From Manganibacter manganicus (GTDB lineage: Bacteria; Pseudomonadota; Alphaproteobacteria; Rhizobiales; Rhizobiaceae), in the NCBI RefSeq assembly GCF_002075885.1, contig NZ_MDET01000003.1:62001-126000 (forward strand): DNA of 64,000 bases. Direction: 5' to 3'. How positions within the stretch are numbered: the stretch's first letter is position 1; the number at the start of each line of letters is the position of its first letter. Made by a program: the position numbers and the translations under genes. This document shows positions 8,488 to 16,732 of this stretch, piece after piece. The notes under the pieces are model-generated. The model ran no database searches. It was given only the letters and a program-made list of their open reading frames with translations, and was not told where the DNA came from.

Positions 8488-9800
8488 CACCCAACATTGG
8501 TCCCAACAATACTCCCAACATTGCAACCGATGCCCAGAGCCGCTCCACACCGCCGCCACCGAGAAGCACCAGCGACGCGGAATCGAGCAAAACCGGTGCT
8601 TTCAGCCAGATTCTGGATAAGGCGCAGCAGATGCCTTCGAGAAAGCAGGACATCGAAGGCAGCCCAAACCCAACAATCATTCCCAACATCGCAAATGAAC
8701 AGGAAAAGCACGCAGACAGAGCGGGCAGGCTGCCGCCTGAATGGTTCATCGCACGCGCGGGCAACACAAGCAGCGAGGAGAAACAACCTGCCAGGACCGA
8801 GCCGGAAACCCCGGAAGGCAAAGATGGCAAGGACCGCCAATCGGCGAATGACAGGCAGCCCGCACAGAATGTCCTGATGTCAGCCCTTCAGGTAACCGGC
8901 ACAGGCAGGACGACAACGGCAGATTCAGGTTCCACCGCCGCCTTCGCCATGGGCGGCTTGTCCGCGCAACAGGAAAACAGGACAGCCGTGGCCGGAAAGG
9001 ATTCTGTCCAGCCACAGCCGCCATCGAAATCGGACGGACCTCGGATATTCCCACCCCAATCGACGATCACTTCGAGCGACGCCGCCTCTCCACGATTCGA
9101 TCCGGCGATGGCCGACGCGCCGCCGGACTTACAACTCAAGGGCGTATCTGGCAGTCCGTCAGCCAAGCCGGATGAACAGTCGCCCCGCACCGTCCCGATT
9201 GGCGCGCATCCCGCTGCGGAACGGGTATCGGTGATCGCGGCCCAGTCCATTCCCGCACCCGTGCACCACCAGATCGGCCGGACGGCACTCAGCCTTGTCG
9301 GCTCCATTGCCGGCGACACCAACTGGCAAGCGATGCTTCCCACAGCCGGGACAAGCACCTTTTCCGCTCCTTCTCACCTTGCTCCGACGCATATGCTCAA
9401 GATCGAACTGCATCCGGCGGAACTTGGAATGGTGCAGGTCGGGCTCCGTCTTGCCGGCGGGCAACTCTCCATCGAGATCACGCCGCAAACACACGAAGCC
9501 TGGCGCCATCTCGCATCCGATACCGACACCATCGCGCGCTCGATACGCGATCTCGGCTTCGATATCGGCAAGGTCACGCTGCTGCAGCCAGCACTCGCAG
9601 CGGTTGCACCTGCAAGACCGGATGTCGGCGCCGGGTTAGCATCGGCGGGGCGCGATCAATCCTTTCAGCAGCAGGGACAGGCAGGCAGCGGAGGCTCGAA
9701 TGGGCAGCAATCGGGGCAAGGCCACGGGCAGGAACAAGGCGGCAGCCATCGCGCTTGGACGCCTGACGGCGGCCATTCTGGTCGCGGCCTGGTCATCTAG
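8484..9800 (+). CDS. fliK: Hook-length control protein FliK (MotD)
   Basis: A 438-residue protein with a long disordered Ser/Pro/Gln-rich N-terminus and a compact C-terminal FliK domain (about residues 300-375): HMLKIELHPAELGMVQVGLR and the following IEITPQTHEAWRHLASDTD. FliK measures hook length and switches export specificity; in rhizobia the same gene was first called motD. The tail is Gly/Gln-rich. The last 101 bases overlap the next gene in another frame. Confidence 0.9.
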   Translation: MTPNIGPNNTPNIATDAQSRSTPPPPRSTSDAESSKTGAFSQILDKAQQMPSRKQDIEGSPNPTIIPNIANEQEKHADRAGRLPPEWFIARAGNTSSEEKQPARTEPETPEGKDGKDRQSANDRQPAQNVLMSALQVTGTGRTTTADSGSTAAFAMGGLSAQQENRTAVAGKDSVQPQPPSKSDGPRIFPPQSTITSSDAASPRFDPAMADAPPDLQLKGVSGSPSAKPDEQSPRTVPIGAHPAAERVSVIAAQSIPAPVHHQIGRTALSLVGSIAGDTNWQAMLPTAGTSTFSAPSHLAPTHMLKIELHPAELGMVQVGLRLAGGQLSIEITPQTHEAWRHLASDTDTIARSIRDLGFDIGKVTLLQPALAAVAPARPDVGAGLASAGRDQSFQQQGQAGSGGSNGQQSGQGHGQEQGGSHRAWTPDGGHSGRGLVI

Positions 9801-10320
9801 CCTGCCCGCATCGGCAGCAACCATGCAGGCCAACCCCTGCGAGCCGGAAATCCTGCGCGCCGCCGATCGCTATGGCATTCCAGCCGGTATTCTCTATGCG
9901 GTCGGCCTGACCGAAACCGGGCGCAAGGGCAGCCTGCAACCCAACGCGCTGAACATCGAAGGCAAGGCCTTCTTTCCCGCAAGCCGGGCCGAAGCTGTCG
10001 CCAAGGCCGAGGCCGCCCTTCAGCAAGGCAAGGTGCTGATCGATCTCGGCTGCATGCAGATCAACCAGCATTATCACGCCGCGCATTTTCGCGGCTTGGC
10101 CGACATGCTCGATCCACACCGCAACGTCGATTACGCGGCACGCTTCCTCGCAAGGCTTCACGCCCGGCATGAATCATGGTCGATGGCCGTCGCCCGCTAT
10201 CATGCCGGTCCCGACAATGACCCGGCACAAAAAACCTATGTCTGCCGCGTGATCACCAATATGGTGGCGGTCGGCTTCGGGCGCTGGACGACAAACGCCC
10301 GCGCCTTCTGCAACCCCTGA
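9700..10320 (+). CDS. Secreted lytic transglycosylase, flagellar-associated
   Basis: A 206-residue protein with a signal peptide (about residues 1-40, charged RGKATGRNK then a hydrophobic core ending PASAAT) and an SLT-type lysozyme-like domain: PEILRAADRYGIPAGILYAVGLTET with the expected catalytic Glu in LTET, LGCMQINQHYHA, and VARYHAGP. It probably cleaves peptidoglycan to let the rod or hook pass, as the FlgJ-like protein at 23687 has no muramidase domain. The start must lie at or near 9700, because no later start keeps the signal peptide; this forces a 101-nt overlap with fliK. Confidence 0.85.
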   Translation: MGSNRGKATGRNKAAAIALGRLTAAILVAAWSSSLPASAATMQANPCEPEILRAADRYGIPAGILYAVGLTETGRKGSLQPNALNIEGKAFFPASRAEAVAKAEAALQQGKVLIDLGCMQINQHYHAAHFRGLADMLDPHRNVDYAARFLARLHARHESWSMAVARYHAGPDNDPAQKTYVCRVITNMVAVGFGRWTTNARAFCNP

Positions 10321-10536
10321 GTTGTACAGCCGAAATTGAGCTTTGCCCCAGCCTCTATCCCATGACCGACAAGGGCTTGCAGTCTCGCCGCATGTGCCTG
10401 CCCCGTCAGGCAATGCAACCTTAGCGATTCCCGTACTCCCAAGAAACCATCTACAAGATTTCACGGTTGTTCCCGCTTCGCCTCAACGGCTACTTCATTA
10501 CCGGGGTTAATAAATTTTGATTCGGAGGGCGGGCCG
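10321..10536 (+). promoter_or_regulatory. Intergenic region upstream of ftcR
   Basis: A 216-nt gap, the longest inside the fliF-fliQ stretch, that presumably carries the ftcR promoter. The last part is AT-rich (ccggggttaataaattttgattc) just before the GGAGGG ribosome site. I see no reliable promoter pair, hairpin with T-run, or full CtrA box. Confidence 0.35.
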
Positions 10537-11208
10537 ATGATCGTGGTCGTTGACGAGCGTGAGCTTGTGACCGAGGGGTACAACTCACTTTTTGATCGCG
10601 AGGGCGTCGCCTGCGCGGGCTTTGCGCCGGACGAGTTCGACGCATGGGTGTCGAGCGCACCGGAAGCCGATCTAAAATCGGTTCGGGCCTTCCTGATCGG
10701 CGATTGCCGCGAGGGCACGGTCTCTCCGCGACAAATACGCGGCCGCACGGGCGCGCCGGTTATCGCGCTCAGCGAGCAGAATTCACTGGAAAACACACTG
10801 CGCCTGTTTGAATCCGGCGTTGATGACGTGGTGCGCAAGCCGGTTCATATTCGCGAGATCCTGGCGCGCATCGCCGCGATCCGGCGCCGGGCCGAGGCGG
10901 ATGCAACGCCATGGATCCAGATCGGCGCATTGCGCATCTTCATGGATGGCCGCGATCCCGAAATCGACGGCGCACCGCTGCCTTTGCCGCGGCGTGAGCG
11001 CCGTATCCTGGAATATCTCGCGGCCAATCGCGGTCGCCGCGTTACCAAGACCCAGGTTTTCAATGCCATCTACGGCATTTTCGATGAAGAAGTCGAAGAA
11101 AATGTCGTCGAAAGCCACATCAGCAAGCTGCGCAAGAAGCTGCGTGAAAGGCTGGGCCAGGATCCCGTCGATTCCAAGCGATTCCTCGGCTACCGGCTGA
11201 TCGTCTGA
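10537..11208 (+). CDS. ftcR: Flagellar master response regulator FtcR/Rem
   Basis: A 223-residue OmpR-type regulator. The N-terminal receiver (about residues 1-115) begins [15 protein letters not shown], has an Asp in FLIGDCREG at the usual phosphorylation strand and the conserved Lys in DDVVRKPV. The C-terminal winged helix (about residues 130-223) has [20 protein letters not shown] and [16 protein letters not shown]. FtcR in Brucella and Rem in Sinorhizobium activate flagellar genes such as fliF and flgE. GGAGGG lies 9-14 nt before the ATG. No partner histidine kinase is nearby, as in relatives. Confidence 0.93.
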   Translation: MIVVVDERELVTEGYNSLFDREGVACAGFAPDEFDAWVSSAPEADLKSVRAFLIGDCREGTVSPRQIRGRTGAPVIALSEQNSLENTLRLFESGVDDVVRKPVHIREILARIAAIRRRAEADATPWIQIGALRIFMDGRDPEIDGAPLPLPRRERRILEYLAANRGRRVTKTQVFNAIYGIFDEEVEENVVESHISKLRKKLRERLGQDPVDSKRFLGYRLIV

Positions 11209-11231
11209 TGCCTCTCGGGCCACGAGGCATC
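11207..11231 (+). terminator. Hairpin between ftcR and flgE
   Basis: A perfect 8-bp stem, gatgcctc (11207-11214) with gaggcatc (11224-11231), around a 9-nt loop. It begins inside the ftcR stop codon. No T-run follows, so it may be a weak terminator or an RNA-stabilising end rather than a classical terminator. Confidence 0.4.
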
Positions 11232-11311
11232 CAAAAGCCCGCCACCAGCTTCGCGCAAGTCTGCCGGCCTAACCTCGCGCCGACCGCAAAGGACAACAAG
11301 GAGCCGTCGCG

Positions 11312-12568
11312 ATGAGCCTGTATGGAATGATGCGAACCGGCGTTTCGGGCATGAATGCGCAAGCAAACCGCCTGTCGGCAACAGCCGACAATATCGCCAA
11401 CGCCGATACCACCGGCTACAAACGCGCATCGACAGCTTTTTCCACCCTTGTCATGCCGAATACCGGCGGCGCCTACAATTCCGGCGGCATCACCACCACC
11501 GTGCGGAATTCAATCTCGGCACCCGGCGTGCTGCAATACACCACATCGGTTTCCGACCTGGCGGTCAACGGCAACGGCTTCTTCGTCGTCCAGGACCCCA
11601 GCGGCTCGCCGTTCCTCACCCGCGCCGGCTCCTTTGTGCCGGATGGTGAAGGCCGGCTGATCAACGCCGCAGGCTATCAGTTGATGGCCTACAGCTATGA
11701 AAACGGCACTCCAGCCGCCACCGTGAACGGTTTCTCCGGCCTGGTTCCGGTGCGCATTTCCGATCAGGAAATGACTGCTGTGCCGAGCACGGAAGGTTAT
11801 TTCAATGGCAATCTGCCGAGCGGGGCCGCGTCGGTCGCCGCCGGCGACCTGCCTTCCACCAACAGCGCGACGGCGCAATACACCAACAAATCCTCGCTGG
11901 TCGCCTACGACAACCTCGGTAACAAGGTGCTGCTCGACGTCTATTTCACCAAGACCTCCGACAATAGCTGGCAGGTCTCGGTGTTCGACCAGTCGAAGGC
12001 GACGCCGGGAACTTCGTTTCCCTATGCCGGCGGTGCTCTGGGCTCGGTCAACCTGGCGTTCGACGCCGGCACCGGCAAACTCACCGGCGCTCCCGACAGC
12101 GTGACATTCACCGTTCCGGGCGGCGCGTCACTCGATCTCGATCTGTCGAAGCTCAGCCAACTTGGCACCGGCTTCACTGTAACCGACGGCGCCGTCAATG
12201 GCAGCGCGCCCGGCACGATCGACAAAGTGCAGATCAGCGGCGACGGCGTCATCTACGCTCAATACAAGGACGGCTCCGCCAAGGCACTCTACAAGATCCC
12301 GCTGGCCGACGTGCAAAGCCCGGACCAACTCACCGTTCTGGCCGGTAACGTTTACGCCCAGGGTACGGATTCCGGCGCGATCAAGATCGGTTTCGCCAAT
12401 GAAGGCAAGGCCGGCACGATCGTTTCCGGCGCACTTGAAAATTCCAATGTCGATATCGCGGAAGAGCTGACGGACATGATCGCAGCCCAGCGGTCCTACA
12501 CCGCGAATTCCAAGGTCTTCCAGACCGGATCGGATCTGATGGACGTCCTTGTCAACCTGAAGAGATAG
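11312..12568 (+). CDS. flgE: Flagellar hook protein FlgE
   Basis: A 418-residue hook subunit. The N-terminal rod/hook signature LYGMMRTGVSGMNAQANRLS with TADNIANADTTGYKRA and the C-terminal EELTDMIAAQRSYTANSKVF plus GSDLMDVLVNLKR are diagnostic. The middle holds the FlgE beta-rich domains (SLVAYDNLGNKVLLDVYFTK). AAGGAG lies 8 nt before the ATG. It opens a tight run through flgK, flgL, flaF, flbT, flgD and fliQ. In Brucella flgE is an FtcR target, which fits the position right after ftcR. Confidence 0.97.
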   Translation: MSLYGMMRTGVSGMNAQANRLSATADNIANADTTGYKRASTAFSTLVMPNTGGAYNSGGITTTVRNSISAPGVLQYTTSVSDLAVNGNGFFVVQDPSGSPFLTRAGSFVPDGEGRLINAAGYQLMAYSYENGTPAATVNGFSGLVPVRISDQEMTAVPSTEGYFNGNLPSGAASVAAGDLPSTNSATAQYTNKSSLVAYDNLGNKVLLDVYFTKTSDNSWQVSVFDQSKATPGTSFPYAGGALGSVNLAFDAGTGKLTGAPDSVTFTVPGGASLDLDLSKLSQLGTGFTVTDGAVNGSAPGTIDKVQISGDGVIYAQYKDGSAKALYKIPLADVQSPDQLTVLAGNVYAQGTDSGAIKIGFANEGKAGTIVSGALENSNVDIAEELTDMIAAQRSYTANSKVFQTGSDLMDVLVNLKR

Positions 12569-12595
12569 GCTCTGCAAGGCCGGTGAAAGAGTAGC

Positions 12596-14062
12596 ATGTC
12601 CCTGTCGTCCGCATTGACCATCGCACAATCGGCGCTTCTGGCAACATCGCGCCAGACGGCAACCGTCGCGCGCAATGTCGCGGATGCCTCCAGCCTGGAT
12701 TACTCGCGGCGCACGGCCACGGTCATCAGCATGGCGCCAGGCGCCCGCGTTGTCACGATCCAGCGCGCCGCCAATGACCAGCTTCTGCGCCAGAACCTCG
12801 CTGCCCTTTCCGCCTGGAGCGGCAAGAGCACACTCGCCGGCGGTCTTGACAGGCTGGATCTCGCCGTCAACGGCGTGGACAATGCCGCCTCGCCGTCAAC
12901 GGCGATCACTGACTTGCAAAAAGCCTTGCAGCTTTATGCGACATCGCCCTCGAAACAGACCCTGGGCACCAATGTGGTCGAGGCGGCACGGCGCGTGACG
13001 CAATCGCTGAACCAGGGAACACAGCAGATCCAGGCTTTCCGGACGGATGCGGACGGCCAGATCGCCGATGCGGCGGCCAAGCTGAATGCCCTTCTCGGCC
13101 AGTTCCAGACGGCCAACGAAGTGGTGGTTTCCGGTACGCGCGCGGGCACGGATGTTTCCGATGCGCTCGACCAGCGCGATGGTTTGCTGAAGAAGATTTC
13201 CGAATACGTCCCGGTTTCGAGCTATACGCGCGGTGACAACGATATGGTCGTCATCACCGCCGGCGGCTCGACCTTGTTCGAGACCGTCCCGCGCTCGGTA
13301 AGCTTCGAGGCCTCACCTGGCTACACCGCCGGCATGAACGGCAACACCGTCTATATCGACAATGTTCCGCTTTCGCTCGACGGGCCGGACGCCGGGGGCA
13401 AGTTGGGTGGCTTGCTGCAACTGCGCGATGGCACCGCCGCCACCATGCAAAGCCAATTGGACGAGATCGCGCGCGGTCTGGTCACCGCATTTTCCGAAGC
13501 CGAACCCGGACTGGGGCAACCCCGCTTTGCCGGCCTGTTCACATGGGCAGGCGCTCCGATTCCGCCGCTGGTGCCCGCCGCTGGAACTCTGGTCGACGGC
13601 CTTGCCGGCAGCATCACGATCAATGCTGTGATCGATCCGAGCCGGGGCGGCAATCTCGCTCTGTTGCGCGACGGCGGCATCAACGGCGCGGCCTACATCG
13701 TCAAACCATCAGGCGCCGGCTCCTCTTACGCGGATCTGCTGATCGCCTATGGCGACCGGCTTGAGCAACCGATGAGCTTCGACCCTGCAACCGAGATTGG
13801 CGGCAGCTCGTCAGGTCTCGCCGGCTTTGCATCGGATTCCATCGGCTGGGTTGCCGGCCAAAGGCAGCTCGCATCCTCCGATGCCGCCACCAAGGAGGCG
13901 CTTGCACAGCGCAGTGCAGACGCACTTTCGAACGCCACCGGCGTCAATGTCGATACCGAAATGTCGCTGATGCTCGACCTTGAGCATACTTATCAGGCAT
14001 CCGCCCGCTTGATGTCGACTGTCGGCACAATGCTCGACGCACTCCTCGAGGCGGTGAGGTAG
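12596..14062 (+). CDS. flgK: Hook-filament junction protein FlgK (HAP1)
   Basis: A 488-residue protein joining hook and filament. The N-terminus (SSALTIAQSALLATSRQTATVARNVADAS) corresponds to the flg rod-type helix and the C-terminus (GVNVDTEMSLMLDLEHTYQA, then MLDALLEAVR) to the FlgK end. The middle has the SAVDQRDGLLKK-like motif DALDQRDGLLKKISEYV. It starts 27 nt after flgE, and flgL starts 2 nt after its stop. Confidence 0.94.
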   Translation: MSLSSALTIAQSALLATSRQTATVARNVADASSLDYSRRTATVISMAPGARVVTIQRAANDQLLRQNLAALSAWSGKSTLAGGLDRLDLAVNGVDNAASPSTAITDLQKALQLYATSPSKQTLGTNVVEAARRVTQSLNQGTQQIQAFRTDADGQIADAAAKLNALLGQFQTANEVVVSGTRAGTDVSDALDQRDGLLKKISEYVPVSSYTRGDNDMVVITAGGSTLFETVPRSVSFEASPGYTAGMNGNTVYIDNVPLSLDGPDAGGKLGGLLQLRDGTAATMQSQLDEIARGLVTAFSEAEPGLGQPRFAGLFTWAGAPIPPLVPAAGTLVDGLAGSITINAVIDPSRGGNLALLRDGGINGAAYIVKPSGAGSSYADLLIAYGDRLEQPMSFDPATEIGGSSSGLAGFASDSIGWVAGQRQLASSDAATKEALAQRSADALSNATGVNVDTEMSLMLDLEHTYQASARLMSTVGTMLDALLEAVR

Positions 14063-14064
14063 AG

Positions 14065-15111
14065 ATGAAGACCGTATCTGTTTCCTCCGCCTCCGTTTCC
14101 AACGCCATGCGCTACTCGCAGATGCACATGCAGATGGAATTGGTCGAGGCACAGAAGGAGATGACGACGCTGAAGGTCGCTGACACCGGGTTGGCACTCG
14201 GAACCAGAGCCTCGCAATCGGTCAATTTTCACCGGGACCTCGATCGCCTGAACACCATTATCGATTCCAACGGACTGGTGGCCTTGCGTCTCGGCACGAC
14301 GCAAAGCGCGCTCGATCAGATCGGCGCCCTCGCCCAGACACTCATGGAAACACTGACGACGGCGACGACGGGCGACCTATCCGGTGCGGTCCTCTCGGAT
14401 AGCGGCAAGGCGACATTGCAATCGTTGACCGGTCTTGCGAACACCGCTCTCAACGGCGAGTATCTATTCGCTGGCACCAACACCGACATCAAGCCGCTTG
14501 ACGACTTCACGGCGGCGGATTCACCTGCCAAGGCCGCCTTCGATGCCGCCTTTTTCAGTCATTTCGGCTTCACCAAGGACGATCCGGCAGCGGCCAGTAT
14601 AACGGCCGCGCAGATCGACGATTTCATCATCACCAAGGTCGAGCCACAATTTCTAGGCGCCGGTTGGGGTAACTGGTCGAGCGCCACCGATCAGGGCATC
14701 GTCAGCCGCATATCGCTTAACGAGACGGTCGAGACTTCCGTCAGTGCCAACAATGAGGGCATCCGCAAACTGGCGATGGCCGCAGCCATGGCCACGGATC
14801 TGTTTTCCGGGAATCTGAGCGACGAGGCCAGGAAGGCCGCCGCCACCCGCGCACTCTCCCTGTCGGGGCAAGCAATCAGCGACTTGAGCCAGATCCGGGC
14901 CCAGACCGGTATCGTGCAGAAGAGCGTGTCTGACGCCAGCGATCGCATGAAGACGCAAACCGATCTGTTCAAGAAGCATCTGCTCGATCTTGAAGGTGTT
15001 GACCCCTATGAGGCCGCGACCCGCGTCAACGATTTGATGACTCATATTCAGACGTCGTTCGCGCTGACGGCCCGCATCCAGCAACTCAGCCTGTTGAACT
15101 ATCTGACCTGA
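14065..15111 (+). CDS. flgL: Hook-filament junction protein FlgL (HAP3)
   Basis: A 348-residue flagellin-like junction protein. The N-terminal helix begins VSSASVSNAMRYSQMHMQME. The flagellin-like core includes NTALNGEYLFAGTNTDIKPL, which is typical of FlgL, and the C-terminal helix is TSFALTARIQQLSLLNYLT. It sits between flgK (2-nt gap) and flaF (15-nt gap) in the same operon. Confidence 0.93.
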   Translation: MKTVSVSSASVSNAMRYSQMHMQMELVEAQKEMTTLKVADTGLALGTRASQSVNFHRDLDRLNTIIDSNGLVALRLGTTQSALDQIGALAQTLMETLTTATTGDLSGAVLSDSGKATLQSLTGLANTALNGEYLFAGTNTDIKPLDDFTAADSPAKAAFDAAFFSHFGFTKDDPAAASITAAQIDDFIITKVEPQFLGAGWGNWSSATDQGIVSRISLNETVETSVSANNEGIRKLAMAAAMATDLFSGNLSDEARKAAATRALSLSGQAISDLSQIRAQTGIVQKSVSDASDRMKTQTDLFKKHLLDLEGVDPYEAATRVNDLMTHIQTSFALTARIQQLSLLNYLT

Positions 15112-15126
15112 CGAGAGGCCGGCGCC

Positions 15127-15474
15127 ATGTATCAGTACTCTTATGCCGATATACAAACCGACTCGGCGGCAGATGCCAAGGATCGCGAGCGGCAACTCCT
15201 CACCCGTTCGATCGACCTTCTGACAACGGCGGCGACAAGCGGGGCCAACAGCCTGCAAGCGGTCGAGGCGCTGCATTTCACCAATCGCGTCTGGAGTGTT
15301 CTCATTGAGGACCTCGGCTCGCCCGATAATGCTCTTCCCAAGGAACTGCGAGCCAATTTGATCTCGATCGGGCTGTGGCTGCTACGCGAAATCGAAGACA
15401 TACGCCAGGGACGCACCGATAATTTCGATGGGTTGATCGAGGTCTCCCAGATCATACGCGACGGTATCCAATGA
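15127..15474 (+). CDS. flaF: Flagellin biosynthesis regulator FlaF
   Basis: A 115-residue soluble helical protein of the FlaF family: YQYSYADIQTDSAADAKDRE at the start and the characteristic NALPKELRANLISIGLWLLR. In alphaproteobacteria FlaF is required for flagellin translation or secretion and opposes FlbT. It overlaps flbT by 4 nt, so the antagonistic pair is translated together. Confidence 0.94.
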   Translation: MYQYSYADIQTDSAADAKDRERQLLTRSIDLLTTAATSGANSLQAVEALHFTNRVWSVLIEDLGSPDNALPKELRANLISIGLWLLREIEDIRQGRTDNFDGLIEVSQIIRDGIQ

Positions 15475-15911
15475 ACAGCACGCTGAAGCTGTCACTAAGA
15501 GCCAATGAAAAAATCTACATCAACGGCGCGGTCATCAAGGTCGATCGCAAAGCAACCATCGAACTGCTTAACGATGTGCAATTCCTGCTGGACAGCCATG
15601 TGATCCAGCCGGAAGATGCCTCAACCCCGCTCAAACAGCTTTACTTCATCGTGCAGGTCATGCTGATGAACCCGCAAGGCGCGGCAGAGGCACTCGTCAT
15701 GTTCCGCCGGTCGCTTGATCTTCTGCTGGCGAGTTTTGACGATACGCAGATACTCAATGCGCTCAAACATATCGACCAGCTTGTCAACGAAGGGAAAATC
15801 TACGAGGCGCTGAAGGCGATCCGCTCGCTTTACCCTGCGGAACGCAGAATCCTCCAGGGCGGGCAAATCGCAACCGAAGCCTCCCTCCCCTTGGCCGTAG
15901 GAGCACAATGA
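15471..15911 (+). CDS. flbT: Flagellin mRNA regulator FlbT
   Basis: A 146-residue FlbT protein: LKLSLRANEKIYINGAVIKV at the N-terminus and ASTPLKQLYFIVQVMLMNPQ in the middle. In Caulobacter it binds the flagellin 5' UTR and lowers mRNA stability; in Brucella it acts positively on flagellin. The likely target here is the flagellin transcript starting upstream of 2685. Its ATG overlaps the flaF stop and flgD follows after 1 nt. Confidence 0.94.
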   Translation: MNSTLKLSLRANEKIYINGAVIKVDRKATIELLNDVQFLLDSHVIQPEDASTPLKQLYFIVQVMLMNPQGAAEALVMFRRSLDLLLASFDDTQILNALKHIDQLVNEGKIYEALKAIRSLYPAERRILQGGQIATEASLPLAVGAQ

Positions 15912-15912
15912 T

Positions 15913-16317
15913 ATGACCGTGAACATGAATACGACCCTGCCGCCAGGTATCAGCCAGACACCGGCCAAATCCAAGACGACGGTCGATTACAATTCCTTTC
16001 TCAAGCTGATGATCGCGCAGATGAAGAACCAGGATCCAACCCAGCCGATGGATTCGACCCAGTACGTCTCCCAACTGGCCACCTTTTCCCAAGTGGAGCA
16101 GACGGTTCAGACCAACAACAAGCTCGATCAGATCATGCAATCATCGGCGCTTGCGCAAGCCGATTCCCTGATCGGACGCTCGATAACATCGGCCGACGGC
16201 AGCACAACCGGAACCGTCAAGGAAGTCCGTCTGGCAAACTCCGGCCTTGTCGCAATACTGGAGAATGGTTCCGAAGTGGCCGTGGGTCCCGGCGTTTCGA
16301 TAACGGCTATAGGCTGA
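15913..16317 (+). CDS. flgD: Hook-cap scaffolding protein FlgD (short form)
   Basis: A 134-residue protein with the FlgD N-terminal signature: YNSFLKLMIAQMKNQDPTQP followed by MDSTQYVSQLATFSQVEQTV. FlgD caps the growing hook and is then discarded. The family is usually 200 residues or more; this form keeps only a small C-terminal beta segment (GTVKEVRLANSGLVAILENG), as is common in Hyphomicrobiales. An alternative ATG lies 4 codons downstream. Confidence 0.92.
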   Translation: MTVNMNTTLPPGISQTPAKSKTTVDYNSFLKLMIAQMKNQDPTQPMDSTQYVSQLATFSQVEQTVQTNNKLDQIMQSSALAQADSLIGRSITSADGSTTGTVKEVRLANSGLVAILENGSEVAVGPGVSITAIG

Positions 16318-16335
16318 ACTCGGAAAGAACGCAGT

Positions 16336-16602
16336 ATGAACGAGGCCGACGCCCTCGACATCCTTCAATACGCGGTCTGGACCGTGCTAAGCGCCTCGGC
16401 GCCCGCCGTGCTTGTCGCCATGGCGGTGGGCATCGGCATCGCCCTCATACAGGCATTGACCCAAATTCAGGAAATAACGCTGACCTTCGTTCCCAAGATC
16501 GTAGCCATCATGCTGGTGGTCGCTCTTTCCGGACCGTTCATCGGCGGCCAGATCTCGTCTTTCACCAACGTCGTCTTCGAGCGTATCCAGACAGGTTTCT
16601 GA
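16336..16602 (+). CDS. fliQ: Flagellar export gate protein FliQ
   Basis: An 88-residue protein with two membrane hairpin helices (about residues 17-40 and 51-73). The FliQ signature is PAVLVAMAVGIGIALIQALT followed by QIQEITLTFVPKI. It builds the export gate with FliP (1714) and FliR (22480). It ends the flgE-fliQ run; in Brucella flhA normally comes next, but here two unrelated genes intervene. Confidence 0.96.
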   Translation: MNEADALDILQYAVWTVLSASAPAVLVAMAVGIGIALIQALTQIQEITLTFVPKIVAIMLVVALSGPFIGGQISSFTNVVFERIQTGF

Positions 16603-16732
16603 TCGCGGTCTCTCCGGTTCTCGACGACCGCCCCTTTGTGGCCCATCATTTCCCGCGAAAAGGCGTTCCATCTTTGCCGTACGGTGATCTACCCTGTGCA
16701 GATGGTCAGCATCTGATTCAGGTTGCGAACGC

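Noticed and set aside
10500..10530. CtrA box before ftcR (ggttaataaattttgat)
   Set aside because: TTAA is present, but the second TTAA at the required 7-nt spacing is missing (tgat).
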